Assembly: GCF_035222375.1 (NCBI RefSeq)
Contig: NW_026946363.1
Span: 1,426,001 to 1,490,000 of the forward strand
Direction of reading: 5' to 3'
From: Podospora pseudocomata
Taxonomy: Eukaryota; Ascomycota; Sordariomycetes; Sordariales; Podosporaceae
DNA length: 64,000 bases
Numbering within the stretch: position 1 is the first letter of the stretch; each line of letters begins with the position of its first letter. The notes beneath the pieces were generated by a model that searched no databases, was not told the DNA's origin, and saw nothing but the letters and a program-made list of their open reading frames with translations. Below are positions 10,770 to 22,357 of the stretch, piece after piece. The position numbers and the translations under genes were made by a program.

Positions 10770-13700
10770 GATGTCTCGTTTTTGGGGGGTTTTCGGTCTG
10801 TCGCTGCCGAAGTCTCGGAAAGGAAGGGGGGACGCAAGGGCGGGATCGCGCGGAGTTTTCTTATTTGTATATGTCTCTGGTAAAACCGGTGGCGTATGTG
10901 GTAGGTATTAAGTAGCTGTCTTTTGAAGCAAAATCGAGATACTATATGTGCCGTCTTTCGTTCGCGAAAATGGAGAGCAACCTGGACAACCTGGAAAGTC
11001 TGGGGTGCGCTGTTGAAAAATTTCGTGCGTGTTTGGGTCGGAGCTCCCGAATGACGCAGAGAACAGGGAGTTGGTGTGTGTTCGAGAAATTCGGGAGAAG
11101 GCAAACAGTCAGGGGTTTGTGTGGGAGGAAGGATTCTTGGTGGTCAAGTGAACACCCAGAGAAAGCGAATGGGAGAAGAGAGAAGGGGGGGGAAGGGGGG
11201 TTGTTTGAGGGGGTTGAGGGGATGATGCCCAGGATATCAACCTCTACTTGTCGTTCGTTTCGCTCCACTGTTGCCGCGAAAACCGAAAAAAGGAATGCAA
11301 GCACCTGCACGACGGCGTGTGTGTTGCTGCGAGCCCAAGACTTTCTCCTTTGAGGTGCAGTTGATAGACTGGGTCCCGGGGTTGGTTCTCTCCACTGTTT
11401 CTTCCTGGTGACGGCTTTTCTGGGGCTTCAGGGCGTTTGAAGCAGGTTTTGAGTAAATATCGACCCCGTTTCCCTATTGCTGGCTTATTAATAGCTCGAG
11501 GATGACAACAAAAATGTGTGAAGGGAGAGCCGCCGATTCGAACGGATTGCCAAGCAGGGAAGCCCACTGTTGGATTTGATTGACTGGGGCTGCGGTGGGT
11601 GGAGTTCTTATGCAAACCGCAGATGGTCAGAAGACTGATATTACTTCGTAGGTATTGCCCGAATTATGGCGGAAGGGAAGAAGGATAGCTGCGGTGTGGG
11701 TGATGGGGATCTGATATTGCGACCTTCTTCAGGTCACCAAGCATGGATTGATGGTACCCGTACGACCTGTCAAGAATTGGGTCGTCTTGTCTCGTCTTGT
11801 TCATCCGAGCTCTGACCTGCTGTCAGTCTGCAGGCCCGGGACGGTGTCTCTCCTTTCGGCCGCACGGGGTCCCCGGTGGACCTAGCTTGGCTTCAGCTGC
11901 TCCCACCTCCTTCCCATCCCATCATCAACTCTCTGTTGAATCTTATTATTATTGCCTCGCTCGGTCCCAACGATTCTGCAAAAAAAAGTTGCAACGCTGT
12001 GTTCAGAAACAGATGCCATCAGGGGTCGCACAGCATCAACAAGAGACACGCCGGCACCGCCAACCCGAAACATAGGGCACACTACGTCCCACAGCCAACG
12101 CCCTGCCCCGCTTGATCATGGATGAGTCTTTCAGAAACTATCAGTCCTCACACGCAGCACCACGCACGAGACACTGCGTATCGCGCGGTTACCACGTCCG
12201 GCAAAAGGATCACCCAGAGAATGCAGCTTTGGGAGGTCTGTGTGGTTGCAGTTTTCGATTCCTGTCTATTTCTGCACCTCTGCATCTCTGGGTTAAAGAT
12301 CGGCTTGGCCCTCCCAACCATCCCCCTTTTCGAGCCACACTGCTGGCCCCTTTACGATAAAAGCTGTCATGACTTTCTTCTTTCCAGCAGGTCACAAATC
12401 CATGATCGGTTGGGTCGCTGCACCGCGCCGTACACGGTATATCAATCGTCTCGCCGCCTCGGGCCATCGGGGTTCATCCTAGAGGTCAGATGTTGCTGGA
12501 ATATCCCGCTGAAATCTCAGCGGCAGCAGCCAGGAACAAGGTGGTGACGGCACACTCCGCCAAGGAGAATCCCTTCCCGCTCAGGGGCAAACACCTCCCA
12601 GTGATCCCACCTCCTGCATTAGGCGCTACTGATTCCTTCTGGAAGCCTTCCTCTATGGGCCAGCTTTGGGTTGCATGGCGTCTCCCATTGAAACAGAGTC
12701 TGAGTCAAGGTGCACTTTGGCAAAAAAGACACAACAACGGTTCGAGGTTTTACGAGCATCATGAAGTCGTGGGTGCTGACAATCACCAAAACTGCCATCT
12801 GATACTCTTTGCAGTTCTGGCTTCCGTGATTCAGGGGCATCCCGAACAAGGCTCTCGGTCTTGCTGCCAAAATTCTCGAGCCCGAGCTGATACAACAACA
12901 GATTACCGACCCGATATCCCGTGTACATCATGAGGCTTGTCAACCCAAAAAACACGACTGGCATTTTCACTAAACAGGGGACTTGAGCAAACTCCTGGTC
13001 AATGCGTTTGATGGTTTGCCAGGCATGTCAGGCCAAGGTGCAACCCTCCGGCCGAGGCGACGGATACACTGGGATATTCTCATCAGCAGCAGCAGTGTAC
13101 TGTGTCACGCTGGCGGGTGTCTTACTCAGTCACCTTACCTCGCTGATGATTACTATAGAGTTGCCTCACCGCAATTGTGGCCAATCTCTTAAAAGCCAGA
13201 TTGGGACATGCTCGTCCCATTGTCATCAAGTCTAGAACTTTGAAAAGGTCAGCTTTCGGAGATACTAAAGCTCAAGATAATGGCCCCCAAAGTCTTCTAG
13301 AGTTGGTATTTGCCGTCATAAGCGAGGAAAGCTGTGGTGTCACACTTCGCCTGCCGGCACTCGTTCCTCCGAGTAAAAAGCAATAGACGGGGAGCAGACA
13401 ACCAACGTTCATCATGGTGGCATCATGTTTCGTTAGTCAGTTGTTCATGACAAAGTCGGTGAGGATTACTAGTCCTGACAACCTCAAGAAAGGACTGCTC
13501 CTTCGGCGTTCGGGGAATCTCAAAATACATGCTACAGAGTAGAGCCGACGACGACAACTTCAGCTCACCGGAGGGACCCCCGATGTGGCATGCAAAGCGC
13601 GGCTGCTTCCGTTCAGTCGGGTCCCACCAACCTGGAACGAGTCCTGCAGATGTCGGTACCAGAATCCAGATCGCCCTGGACCACCTGAAAAAAGCGTCGA

Positions 13701-13870
13701 GATCTTGAAAGTCCCTGGAGAGTCCCAGCCTCCCACCTCGTGCAGTTGAAGAAAAACCAGGGCCGCCGATCCGTGTCATATGCAGGTACCTTCCACGTGC
13801 GGTTAAAAACGTTCGGTCCTCGCCGCTTTCGCTTGGATATCGTTGTTGAGTAAAAAGTGTCAAAAGTGAT
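10770..13870. other. Gene-poor region of 3.1 kb
   Basis: Contains only small, mutually overlapping frames without recognisable domains. A G-rich block with several runs of four or more G lies at about 11186-11222 on the plus strand and could form G-quadruplexes. No repeat or mobile element was recognised. Confidence 0.45.
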
Positions 13871-13969
13871 TGCAGACAGTGGGGTTCGAACCCACGCATC
13901 TCTCGATAATGGTGATAAAAGTTATATGTAACTTAAAACCATCGCCTTAGACCACTCGGCCATGTCTGC
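13871..13969 (-). tRNA. tRNA-Leu (anticodon UAA) with a 17-nt intron
   Basis: The minus strand folds as a class II tRNA. Acceptor stem GCAGACA pairs with TGTCTGC, with A as discriminator at 13871. The D-arm is GCCGAGTGGTCTAAGGC, the anticodon stem ATGGT pairs with ACCAT, and the T-arm contains GGGTTCGAACCCC. The anticodon TAA occupies 13935-13933. A 17-nt intron (13931-13915) follows position 37, the canonical site. The long variable arm fits leucine. T-runs just downstream (minus strand, around 13862-13865) can end Pol III transcription. Confidence 0.93.
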
Positions 13970-14605
13970 TTTCATGACAGGTTTAGATACTAATGTTGCT
14001 TTTGGGTCCATATCAAACCTCTTGGAAGGAGTGTTGTTGTTGCGAAGTCCAAGTAGAGCTAATCCCATACCGGCAATGACGGGGTGGCCAGACCCAAAGA
14101 GATTCCAATACCGGGGTAAGGGAAGGCCTGAAATAGGAACAGCTAATCTCCCCCACAGGGTCTCTTTGACCTTACCAGGTGACGCAATACTAAATCTCTT
14201 CGGCATACCCAAAACGGTTAACGGTAACGGCAGCGAGGTTCTCGGCCTTGGTGTCGGCGGCCCGCCTGCTGCTGCTCCTCCTCCAGCTCGGCGCCATGTG
14301 AAATCATCACGGTCCTTTTTATTTTCCCAGCTGAAGCATCATTGTCTCAGGCCACCCGGAAACTAAACTGACACCTGCCCAAGACACCGGTTCAGCCTCT
14401 CCCACTATGGGGAAATGGCTTCAAGACCCCCGGGGTAATAAAACGATATATGATGTCAACAGCTTTGTCTTTGTTTTTTAAAAATGAATAAAAAAAAGAT
14501 GTCAAACCTCGATGTCGCTAGTTCAAAGACAACGAACCAAATCTACATGAGCGCCCGCCTCCTCATTACCACTTCATCGCATCACGACACATCTTCCCCC
14601 TGGTT
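13970..14605. other. Intergenic between tRNA-Leu and capping protein gene
   Basis: 636 bp with no credible gene on either strand. Confidence 0.5.
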
Positions 14606-15582
14606 CTATCTCCGCATACTCCCAATCAGCTCCCTCTGTGTCTCCCTGTCCTTCTGCCCTTGGCTCAAGCTGCCAATGCTTCTCAGATCACCCACCACAT
14701 CCTTCGCCTTGCCAAAGTAGACCTCCTGCAGCAGGTTCCTCATCTTGAGCTCCATATCCTCGACAAGGCGGCCAATGTTGGCAATGTGGCTCTCGTCGCT
14801 GTCAACTGGGAGGTCCTGCTCCACCTGGCGCGTCATGTTGCCGGACAAGTCAACTTCGCCGAGGGAGGCGCCCTTGGTAGCAAGGGTAAGGATGACGGTG
14901 GAGGTGAGGCGGTAGTTGGAGGTGCGACCGCGCTCAGAGGCTTCAAAGACGTGGATCGAGTCCCAGACACCCGAGGTGGTAGCGTCGCCTTGTGGGGAGG
15001 CTGTTTATCACCTATTAGCACATGTTTTGTATTACACACTCCATTGTAGAAAAAGAATCGCATACCCTTCTTCAACAACACCACACCAGCAAACCCATCA
15101 TCCAAGTTCCAGAAATAAACCGAGCTCACCCCCCCCTCGTAGTACAGCTCTCTGTAGACATCAAACGCCTCGTTGGCCTTGATTTCCATTTTTCTTACAC
15201 GCTCGCCTGGAACGGCACCCTCGCCGGCGCCTTCATTGCTGCCTCCTGCGCCAACGCCGCCAGCGCCGGCTTCGTCGAGGGGGGGGTCGAACTGGTTGGA
15301 CCAGGGGGAGCGGTAAGAGTCGCCGTCACGGTTGTAATCGCAGAGGAGGTAGTCACGGCCGGTTTGCTTGCAGCGCTGGACGGTGAGCGGCTGGTCGACA
15401 GAGGAGAGGAGCTCTTCGGCGAGGTCGGGGTGGAGGGAGATGATGTTGGAGAGGTGGTCACCGGTGTGTTTTGGGTTGAGGCGGCGGAGGAGGTCCCTGT
15501 TTGTTGCTGTTCAGTATCGGGATGAGCTAGGTGGGAGGGGGCAAACCTACAGTGCACAGTCGAAGGGGTCTTGGGAAGCCAT
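14606..15582 (-). CDS. CAP2: F-actin-capping protein subunit beta
   Basis: Beta half of the CapZ heterodimer that caps actin barbed ends. CDS complement(join(14606..15000,15066..15496,15551..15582)), 285 residues. The first exon is only 32 bases ([10 protein letters not shown] plus two bases). The family N-terminus continues across the 54-bp intron as [16 protein letters not shown]. Other CapZ-beta landmarks are [26 protein letters not shown] and [11 protein letters not shown] 65-bp intron interrupts LLKK/ASPQGD. The C-terminus is charged and helical, as expected for the actin-binding tentacle. A small Gly/Ala-rich insert (about residues 88-105) is present. The gene is divergent with ALG12, with 418 bp between starts. 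Confidence 0.96.
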
Positions 15583-16000
15583 TGTGACAAATGGCTTCTT
15601 TGGTTTGATTATCAGCTGTAGCTTGTAGGTGACCTTTGGGTAGTTCAACGTCCAGCGGGGTCGGGTCGGAGGTGAGCTCTTCCCAGACACACGGCGGCGG
15701 CGGCCTGAAAGCCGTTGTGGAGAAACCAATGGCGGGGTTTGGGCTGTCAAGGGTGGGCTCGTGCGCTGCTCCAGCGTTTCGGACAGGGGTCCCCTAATTG
15801 CCTGCCGGGCTGCACGTCAACGTCAACAATCTTGGGTTCTTGAACATTCTTATCAAAATCAAGGGATGGTCTTGATGCTCAGGAATTGGCATCATGGCTT
15901 CTCAAAATCTACCCTCAGAGGGTGCAGTGGTGAGGAAAAATGAGAAGGCATCAGGTCCCGGCCTTGATTCTAACGGTCCAGGTTTGAAGTTGCTGGGTGA
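15583..16000. promoter_or_regulatory. Shared divergent promoter of CAP2 and ALG12
   Basis: 418 bp separate the two start codons, so regulatory sites for both genes must be here or within the genes. No specific factor site is clear. Confidence 0.5.
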
Positions 16001-17740
16001 ATGAATGAGTTCAGGTCAACTAACAAGATCATAGACACCATCCTCTCAGCTTCCATACCAGCCCTCATTCTCGTCCATCTCATAATGGCTCCTTACACCA
16101 AAGTTGAGGAATCATTCAACATTCAAGCCACACACGATGTGCTTGTCTACGGAACCCCCAGTTCAAACATCCACAGCAGGCTGTCCCACACCTACGACCA
16201 CTTCACGTTCCCCGGTGCTGTTCCACGAACCTTTGTCGGCTCAGTGTTGTTGGCCGGTATATCACAACCCATCATTCTCATTCTAGGCTTCCAGCATGCA
16301 CAGATCATCATTCGTGCCTTGCTTGGTCTATTCAATGCCTTCAGCTTACATATCTTCACCCGCAACCTTCGCCAAGCTTACGGCCCTGCTGCAGCAAGAT
16401 GGTATCTCCTCCTCCAAGCCAGCCAGTTCCACGTCTTATTCTATGCCTCACGCACTCTCCCGAATATGTTCGCCTTTGGCCTCACCACCCTGGCCAGTTC
16501 TTACCTGTTACCAAACCCCAAGAACATCAAATCGACACCCCGTCGCCAACGTCTAGCGATAACAATGTTCGTCTTCGCGGCAGTCATCTTCCGCTCTGAA
16601 GTTGCCCTGCTCCTTGCTACCAACCTCCTTTACCTCGTCTTGCTGCCTGCCATCTCCATCGAACAAATCATCTTCCCCTTTGTGGCCTCGTTCGCCATTG
16701 CTTTGGCAAGCTCAGTCCCAATCGACAGTTATTTTTGGCAAAAGCCCATATGGCCGGAACTATGGGGCTTTTACTACAACGTCGTCGGGGGCAACTCCTC
16801 AAACTGGGGGACGTCACCATGGTATTACTACTTTGTCTCGGCTCTACCAAGATTACTCGTCAACCCACTTTCTTGCACAGTTCTCATCCCTTATTCGCTA
16901 TACCACCCTGCCTTGGCGCCCGCAGCGAAGAAACTTGTCATTCCGTCATTACTCTTCGTCGCCATCTACTCGCTCCAGCCCCACAAAGAAGCGAGGTTCA
17001 TCTTCTACGTCGTCCCCTCCCTCACAGCAGCCGCTGCCCTCGGCGCTGCTACTCTCTCCCGAAAATCGCAAGTCCTCACCCTTATTCTCTTCGCCTCAGT
17101 GCTCGCATCATTCGCCATCTCAACTGGGATGTTGCTCATCTCATCACTCAACTACCCCGGCGGCGAAGCCCTTTCGTACCTCGCCACCTCCCTGGCTGAA
17201 TCACCATCCACCAGCTCAGGGGAGGTAGTCCCCATTCACGCAGATGTCCTCTCCTGCATGACGGGTGTCACCCTCTTCGGGTCTTCCTCCGCGGCGGGAT
17301 CGGCGTTTCCAAAGCTGGAGCCGGATGGGGGGTTGATCTTTCATGAGAAGGGAAGCCGGGGTAAGGGGGTTGTAATCAAGGTTGATAAGACGGAGGATGA
17401 AGGCGATCTAGCGCATGAGGAGTTTTGGAGGGGGTTTAGGTATGTTTTGACGGAGGATCCTGACAAGGTGAAGGAGAGGAGTAAGGGGGTTGAGTGGGAG
17501 ACTGTTGGGGTTGTGAGGGGGTTCGGGGGGATGGAGGTGTTGAGGCCAGGTCAGGAGGGGCAAAGGGGGAATGTAGGGGAGGTGGTAGGGAAGGGGAGGG
17601 TGGTGGAGGCGGTGAGGGATAAGGTGAGAGGGTTGACGGGCGGTTGGTGGGTTGGGCCGGGGATGGTGGATAGGATTTGGATTTTGAGACGGGGGAGGGG
17701 TGGGAAGGCGGGGTGGAAGGTACGGGAGGAGAGTTCATAG
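16001..17740 (+). CDS. ALG12: Dolichyl-P-Man:Man7GlcNAc2-PP-dolichol alpha-1,6-mannosyltransferase
   Basis: Adds a mannose to the lipid-linked oligosaccharide on the lumenal side of the ER during N-glycan assembly. Uninterrupted CDS of 579 residues starting MNEFRSTNK. GT22-family landmark APYTKVEESFN lies at residues 30-40, in the first lumenal loop after an N-terminal helix, followed by HTYDHFTFPG. Multiple hydrophobic helices extend to about residue 380, with the typical HKEARF loop. The last ~140 residues are soluble. Coding-strand composition changes sharply near 17290-17320 from C-rich to very G-rich. Length is close to that of other ALG12 proteins. Confidence 0.95.
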   Translation: MNEFRSTNKIIDTILSASIPALILVHLIMAPYTKVEESFNIQATHDVLVYGTPSSNIHSRLSHTYDHFTFPGAVPRTFVGSVLLAGISQPIILILGFQHAQIIIRALLGLFNAFSLHIFTRNLRQAYGPAAARWYLLLQASQFHVLFYASRTLPNMFAFGLTTLASSYLLPNPKNIKSTPRRQRLAITMFVFAAVIFRSEVALLLATNLLYLVLLPAISIEQIIFPFVASFAIALASSVPIDSYFWQKPIWPELWGFYYNVVGGNSSNWGTSPWYYYFVSALPRLLVNPLSCTVLIPYSLYHPALAPAAKKLVIPSLLFVAIYSLQPHKEARFIFYVVPSLTAAAALGAATLSRKSQVLTLILFASVLASFAISTGMLLISSLNYPGGEALSYLATSLAESPSTSSGEVVPIHADVLSCMTGVTLFGSSSAAGSAFPKLEPDGGLIFHEKGSRGKGVVIKVDKTEDEGDLAHEEFWRGFRYVLTEDPDKVKERSKGVEWETVGVVRGFGGMEVLRPGQEGQRGNVGEVVGKGRVVEAVRDKVRGLTGGWWVGPGMVDRIWILRRGRGGKAGWKVREESS

Positions 17741-18029
17741 GTTAGGGGGTATATGTTGTCTGATAAATGATGGTTTTGTCTACCAAAGGTACTCGAATAC
17801 AAGACATCTGTTTTTTGACTTTTGCTGGCCCCTAACCAGCAGTACCAGCCCTCGAAAGAGGCGCTATTTACTTCGCCGACAACAAGTAATTGAAGTCAAG
17901 GTTATTACACCAAGTCCCCGGCTGCTCTGACTCTCTTTCCGACGCGGCTTTGAGTTTGTACGCGTAGGCTTCAAGCTAAGCAAGCCCCTAGATTACCTTG
18001 GTCCTGCTTGGGGCTGTGCAGCTGGCTTA
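17741..18029. other. 3' flank of ALG12 leading into the repeat array
   Basis: No gene. The last part may belong to a further, more eroded unit of the array, because AAGGTTCGATTTC occurs at about 18032 just before the first clear unit. Confidence 0.4.
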
Positions 18030-21000
18030 TAAGGTTCGATTTCAGACTGGGCTTTTGGCGAAGTAGTGGACTCAATGAAGCTCGTTGGATGAACTCACCT
18101 TGCCCAGGTATGGGCCTTCACTTCTAATTTTGTCGATCCTGAGGAGAGGATCTCCGAAGAGAACATTCCATATTTTTTTCCTTCATTCTCACTCAACACT
18201 GAATTGGCCATGCCTGGATGCAGTGAAAGAGAAGAGAGGGTGTGACCTTTGTAGGCGGGTGGTGCAGTTAGAAGCCTGTAAGTCAAGCTGTGGAAGGCAT
18301 GTGTTCAATCCTGCGGAATAGGAAAAGAATGTTCTTTTTGCATCTTTTTGAAACAGATATCATCTGTGATATAGGGACTCGAGAAAGAGGCCCATCCTAG
18401 TCAAAAAAGCTTGACTGGGGAAATAATAGCTAAACAACTCGGCCTTTGATAGATCAACTTCGAGATGTGATACGTGATTAGTTTTGACAGCTGTGACCAG
18501 GCCCGATGGGACTAGTTTAACTTTTGGCAGGCTAGAGGGTATATAAGATCCTTTTCCGAGAGCTTTTTTCAGTGAGTAGCCGGTATTACAACTTCGAGCT
18601 CACCACTCGACCCAGCAAACCGGCCCTGGCAACAGGGCCACCCACGCACTTGGATAACTGTGCCTTCGCTTTTGCATTTTTTCATCACGACATCCCCAAA
18701 GGTCTCTCGGACTGCACGGCATGGGTGGGGGCGAGGCAGCTAAGGGGTTGGATAGCTAGTACTTTTCTGTAACTTTGGCGTGAATGGCTGCGCGGCAGGC
18801 AATACCTAAATCGGGAGCAATTTGAACGTTGTGCTTTCGAATCCAGGAGCGGCGGCCTTGCGGATTGTCTCAGCCCGAACCTCGGACAGACCTACAGAGC
18901 CGATTCTCCAGGGCTCCTTTTTCCATGTTTTTGGCATGTGCAGAAGACGGGAGACAGGTGCGAAGGGCTGCTTAAAACTGCCTTACGTCTCTCTGGCTTG
19001 GACAATTGACACATAGTTTCAGGAAAGTTGTCAGCGAAGCAAGGTAGCTAATTCACTTGATTTGACAATTAACTTCCTTGCCCAGATATGGGCCTGCTCT
19101 TTTATTTTTGGAGACATATATGACTTCCCTTTTCTTCCAGTTTTGGATTATCCAAACACCGTCAATGCACTCGTTTGTTCGGGAAGATGTCTGTCGGTAA
19201 TATTGGCTGGTAGGTGGTGTAAGCTCCTGCGCATCCGAACTTCACCTTCGCTTTTGCTTCCTAGCTCACCTCTAACCCTCTCTTTTTTGCCCTCTTACAC
19301 AACGTGGAGAGTGGAGACCGGGAACAGCACACCTCACCACAACCATCTTCATGTAAACAAGATGTCCAGCGCATACATCTGTATTTGAAGCAAACTTTCG
19401 AAACGGCTCGAGTTCAAATGTCTCTTTTTGCCTGTTTTCTCTTTTTTCATTGGCTGTGAATCCCAAACCTTTGGAGCACAAGAGCCGCTAGGGAATCCGT
19501 CCTCATTTTCACAGGAGGGGCACTTACTGCACCACCACAACAGGCTGCAATTGAGTTGGCTATATCATCTTATTTTCTGTTGAGGCTAAACAGCGAAGTA
19601 GCGTCCAAGTACTATCATTCGAGTTTTCGAACAATCTGTGAGGTCTGGGGGTTCAAGAATACCTCGAGGTATTCGCCTTCGCTTTCATTTTGTCTTGCCC
19701 ACAAATCCAGAGGCTGGCCACCTCAAAGGCTAGCAGGGGCAGCAATCGATACTTAGATCAAAACACTATTTTGACCTCTTAACGCAAGTGGATGTGTGCA
19801 TACTTTATTTTGAAACGTCGTGTGTTCGAATCTCTGTCTTCTCAGTTGCATTTTTCTTCTTGTCCAGGGTGCGACCAAGTAATGGTTTTTAGTGTTGAAA
19901 GATGTCCTCAATCTGTGCCGAGACCAACAGCTATTTACACCACCTACCTAGGCACACACCAGCACTGGGGATATCATCAGTGTTTCCGACACAATCATCA
20001 GCGAAGTAGCCTAAACATGCCATCTTATGATGAGTACTTGATTGCAACGGATAACCACTGGGCCAGGTCACGGTCACTCTTAGACATCTACTTGTAGATG
20101 TTCTAGGTCCTTCGCTTTTTCGCAGTGTGCTCTCATTGTCGCTAGTGGCTGGGAATGCTCACAACTTTCCACTGCTTTTAAGCAACATATTTCCAGGCAC
20201 GCTAATGCAGATGTCTGTATGCAAACTTGAAAATAAGACGTCCTGCGTTCGAGTCTTTCTTTTGCTTCTGCATTGTCTTTTGTGTGTTTAGGGGGGAAGA
20301 TGTCCTCACTTTTTGCCAAGACCCCGCCACTTACACCCACTGGAAGAGCTATATAGTGACCTCGGAATATCATCTTTGTTTCCGGAAGAGATATCAGCGA
20401 AGTAGCTGGTATCAAACAAACTTATCAAGAACGTGATGACAGTCTGGGTGGCTTAATGCCCCTAGGATGTCACCATCGCTTTTGCTTTTTATGTAGTTAC
20501 TTTACAGCTAGACAGGATTACGCAAATCAGGGCTTCCGAGACGGACAGCTTCAAGTCAAACTCATCACAGAGGGTTCTTTTAAGTGGTTTAACCTAGTGG
20601 GCTGCGTCTGGATGTAAAGTTAGAGACGTTCTAGTTCGAGTGTGTCATGTTTCATCGATTTTCTCTTTTCATGGTCAAGGTGTGCCTGGGGCGAACAAAA
20701 AGATGTCCTCAAGTCCACCTTTGGCTTAGCGGAGATAAGGGGCATCAGATGGGTGGAAGTGAAGGGGGAAGAAGAAGAGGGTATATCACCTTGTTTTCTG
20801 AACTCAATTATCAGCGAAGTTAGCTGAATCCATACATACCTTACCTGAAAAAGCGGCCCTGGGGGATTTTGACATCTGTAATGATGTGATTGCAGGTGTC
20901 ACCTTCGCTTTCCTTTTTCCTCTTGTCATCAGATGTTGGAAACAGGACAGGGAGTGGTCCCCCATCTTCCAGCAAGGCCATCTTGTGGACGAAGTTTCAA

Positions 21001-21252
21001 TACGAGGGTTGGCGCAAACATATGCATTTCCATCTATTTTCAAGACGCCATGAGTTCGAGTTTGCATTCTTTCTTTTTTGATTCGCTATCATCAGATCTG
21101 GAGAAGGGTGTATGCGGTGGTGGAAAAAGCCGTCCTCAATTCTTGGCTACCTGTAAAATCTTCTCGGACTGGACTGGCCTGGGGCTTTCACATGGAATAT
21201 CGAGGGTGATAATATCTGCTTGAGATATGCAAATCTTCCATCAATATCCTCA

Positions 21253-22357
21253 CTACTCATTTTCCTCCTGTTCTCCTCGAATTCTGTGCGCTGCCACCCG
21301 CTCTTTGAGACTGCCTTTGAGAGCATCCCACAAACTGAACACCAAGGTAACATGGCCTAAAAATAAGCAAACTGCCTGGTCAAGCTCATCAATTTTGTAA
21401 GAGCTTTTCGGTAAAGCCATAGATAGCCTGAGAGCCAAGCTTTGATTGCTCGACATGTACTTGGTTTCGGTCGCTCCGCCCAGAATAATGATGGCCACTT
21501 GGATGACGAGAAAAGGAATAGATATGACAGGCCATATAGCATCAAACCAACCCTTAACTGTGAGGGCTAATTTGACTCTTGCAAGATCGAGCCATTTTTG
21601 TATTGTGTGTAAGGGAATGCGTTCCTGCGTGGCATTTGACGAGGAGGCGTTGAACAAAATGTCGCACTGATGGGACGCAAGTGAAGTAATTTGACTCAAG
21701 ACTGCCAGCGCAACAGCGACGATTAAAGTTGTCATAATACCGGTTATGACCGGTACGTCAAAGTTATGACAGAAGGGCCTCACCATGTTGCTCTCGTCGA
21801 TTGGTACATTCCATCCGGTTTTGATTAGTATGGCCTGTGGGCAATATTCAGCTCCTGTCTCAAGATTTCTCTCCTTACTCCAACGGAAAGAAAGAAGTTA
21901 CTACACTTACCCACTCTGGCAACCAAGTAAAAGCAGTCACCACCAGCACTATCAACGCCCTTTTCATCTGGCCCTTCCAAGTTGCCAACCCAAAAAGTGC
22001 GAGGCCGAAGCCAGAGAATGTCTCGCACACCGTCAATGGCGCTTCAAGGGCGGATGAAAATTGTTGAGAAGATATGTCGGAGCTTGTCAACAGAGTCTTG
22101 AGACTCGAGGTTGATGAAGATGGTGCTTGAAAGAAGATCAAATTGTACACATGGCCAGCTGCCACCGCTGGGATGGTGAGTGCTATGATGAAGTCAGGCG
22201 AGATGGTGTTGGAGCGGGAGTATTTGGGGTTGAACGTCCATGTAACAAAGAGGGAGAGGAGGATGCAGAGCCAGCCGCCCATGTTCCCTGGACCATAGAG
22301 GGAAGACACATTGCTGAATCTGTCGAGGGGGTGGTGGCTTTCACCGGAAACATTCAT
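21253..22357 (-). CDS. Orphan multi-pass membrane protein (about seven helices)
   Basis: CDS complement(join(21253..21834,21911..22357)), 342 residues; one 76-bp intron with GTAAGT donor and CCACAG acceptor, phase 0, start MNVSGESHH. Hydrophobic stretches suggest seven membrane helices, at about WLCILLSLFV, FIIALTIPAV, GFGLALFGLA, ALIVLVVTAF, VITGIMTTLIVAVALAVL, VISIPFLVIQVAIIIL and CLFLGHVTLVFSL. The N-terminus is polar and the tail (RGEQEENE) is charged. I do not recognise the family; small integral membrane proteins of this kind are common and uncharacterised in ascomycetes. It lies antisense to, and between, two blocks of the repeat array. A seven-helix count does not make it a GPCR. Confidence 0.75.
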
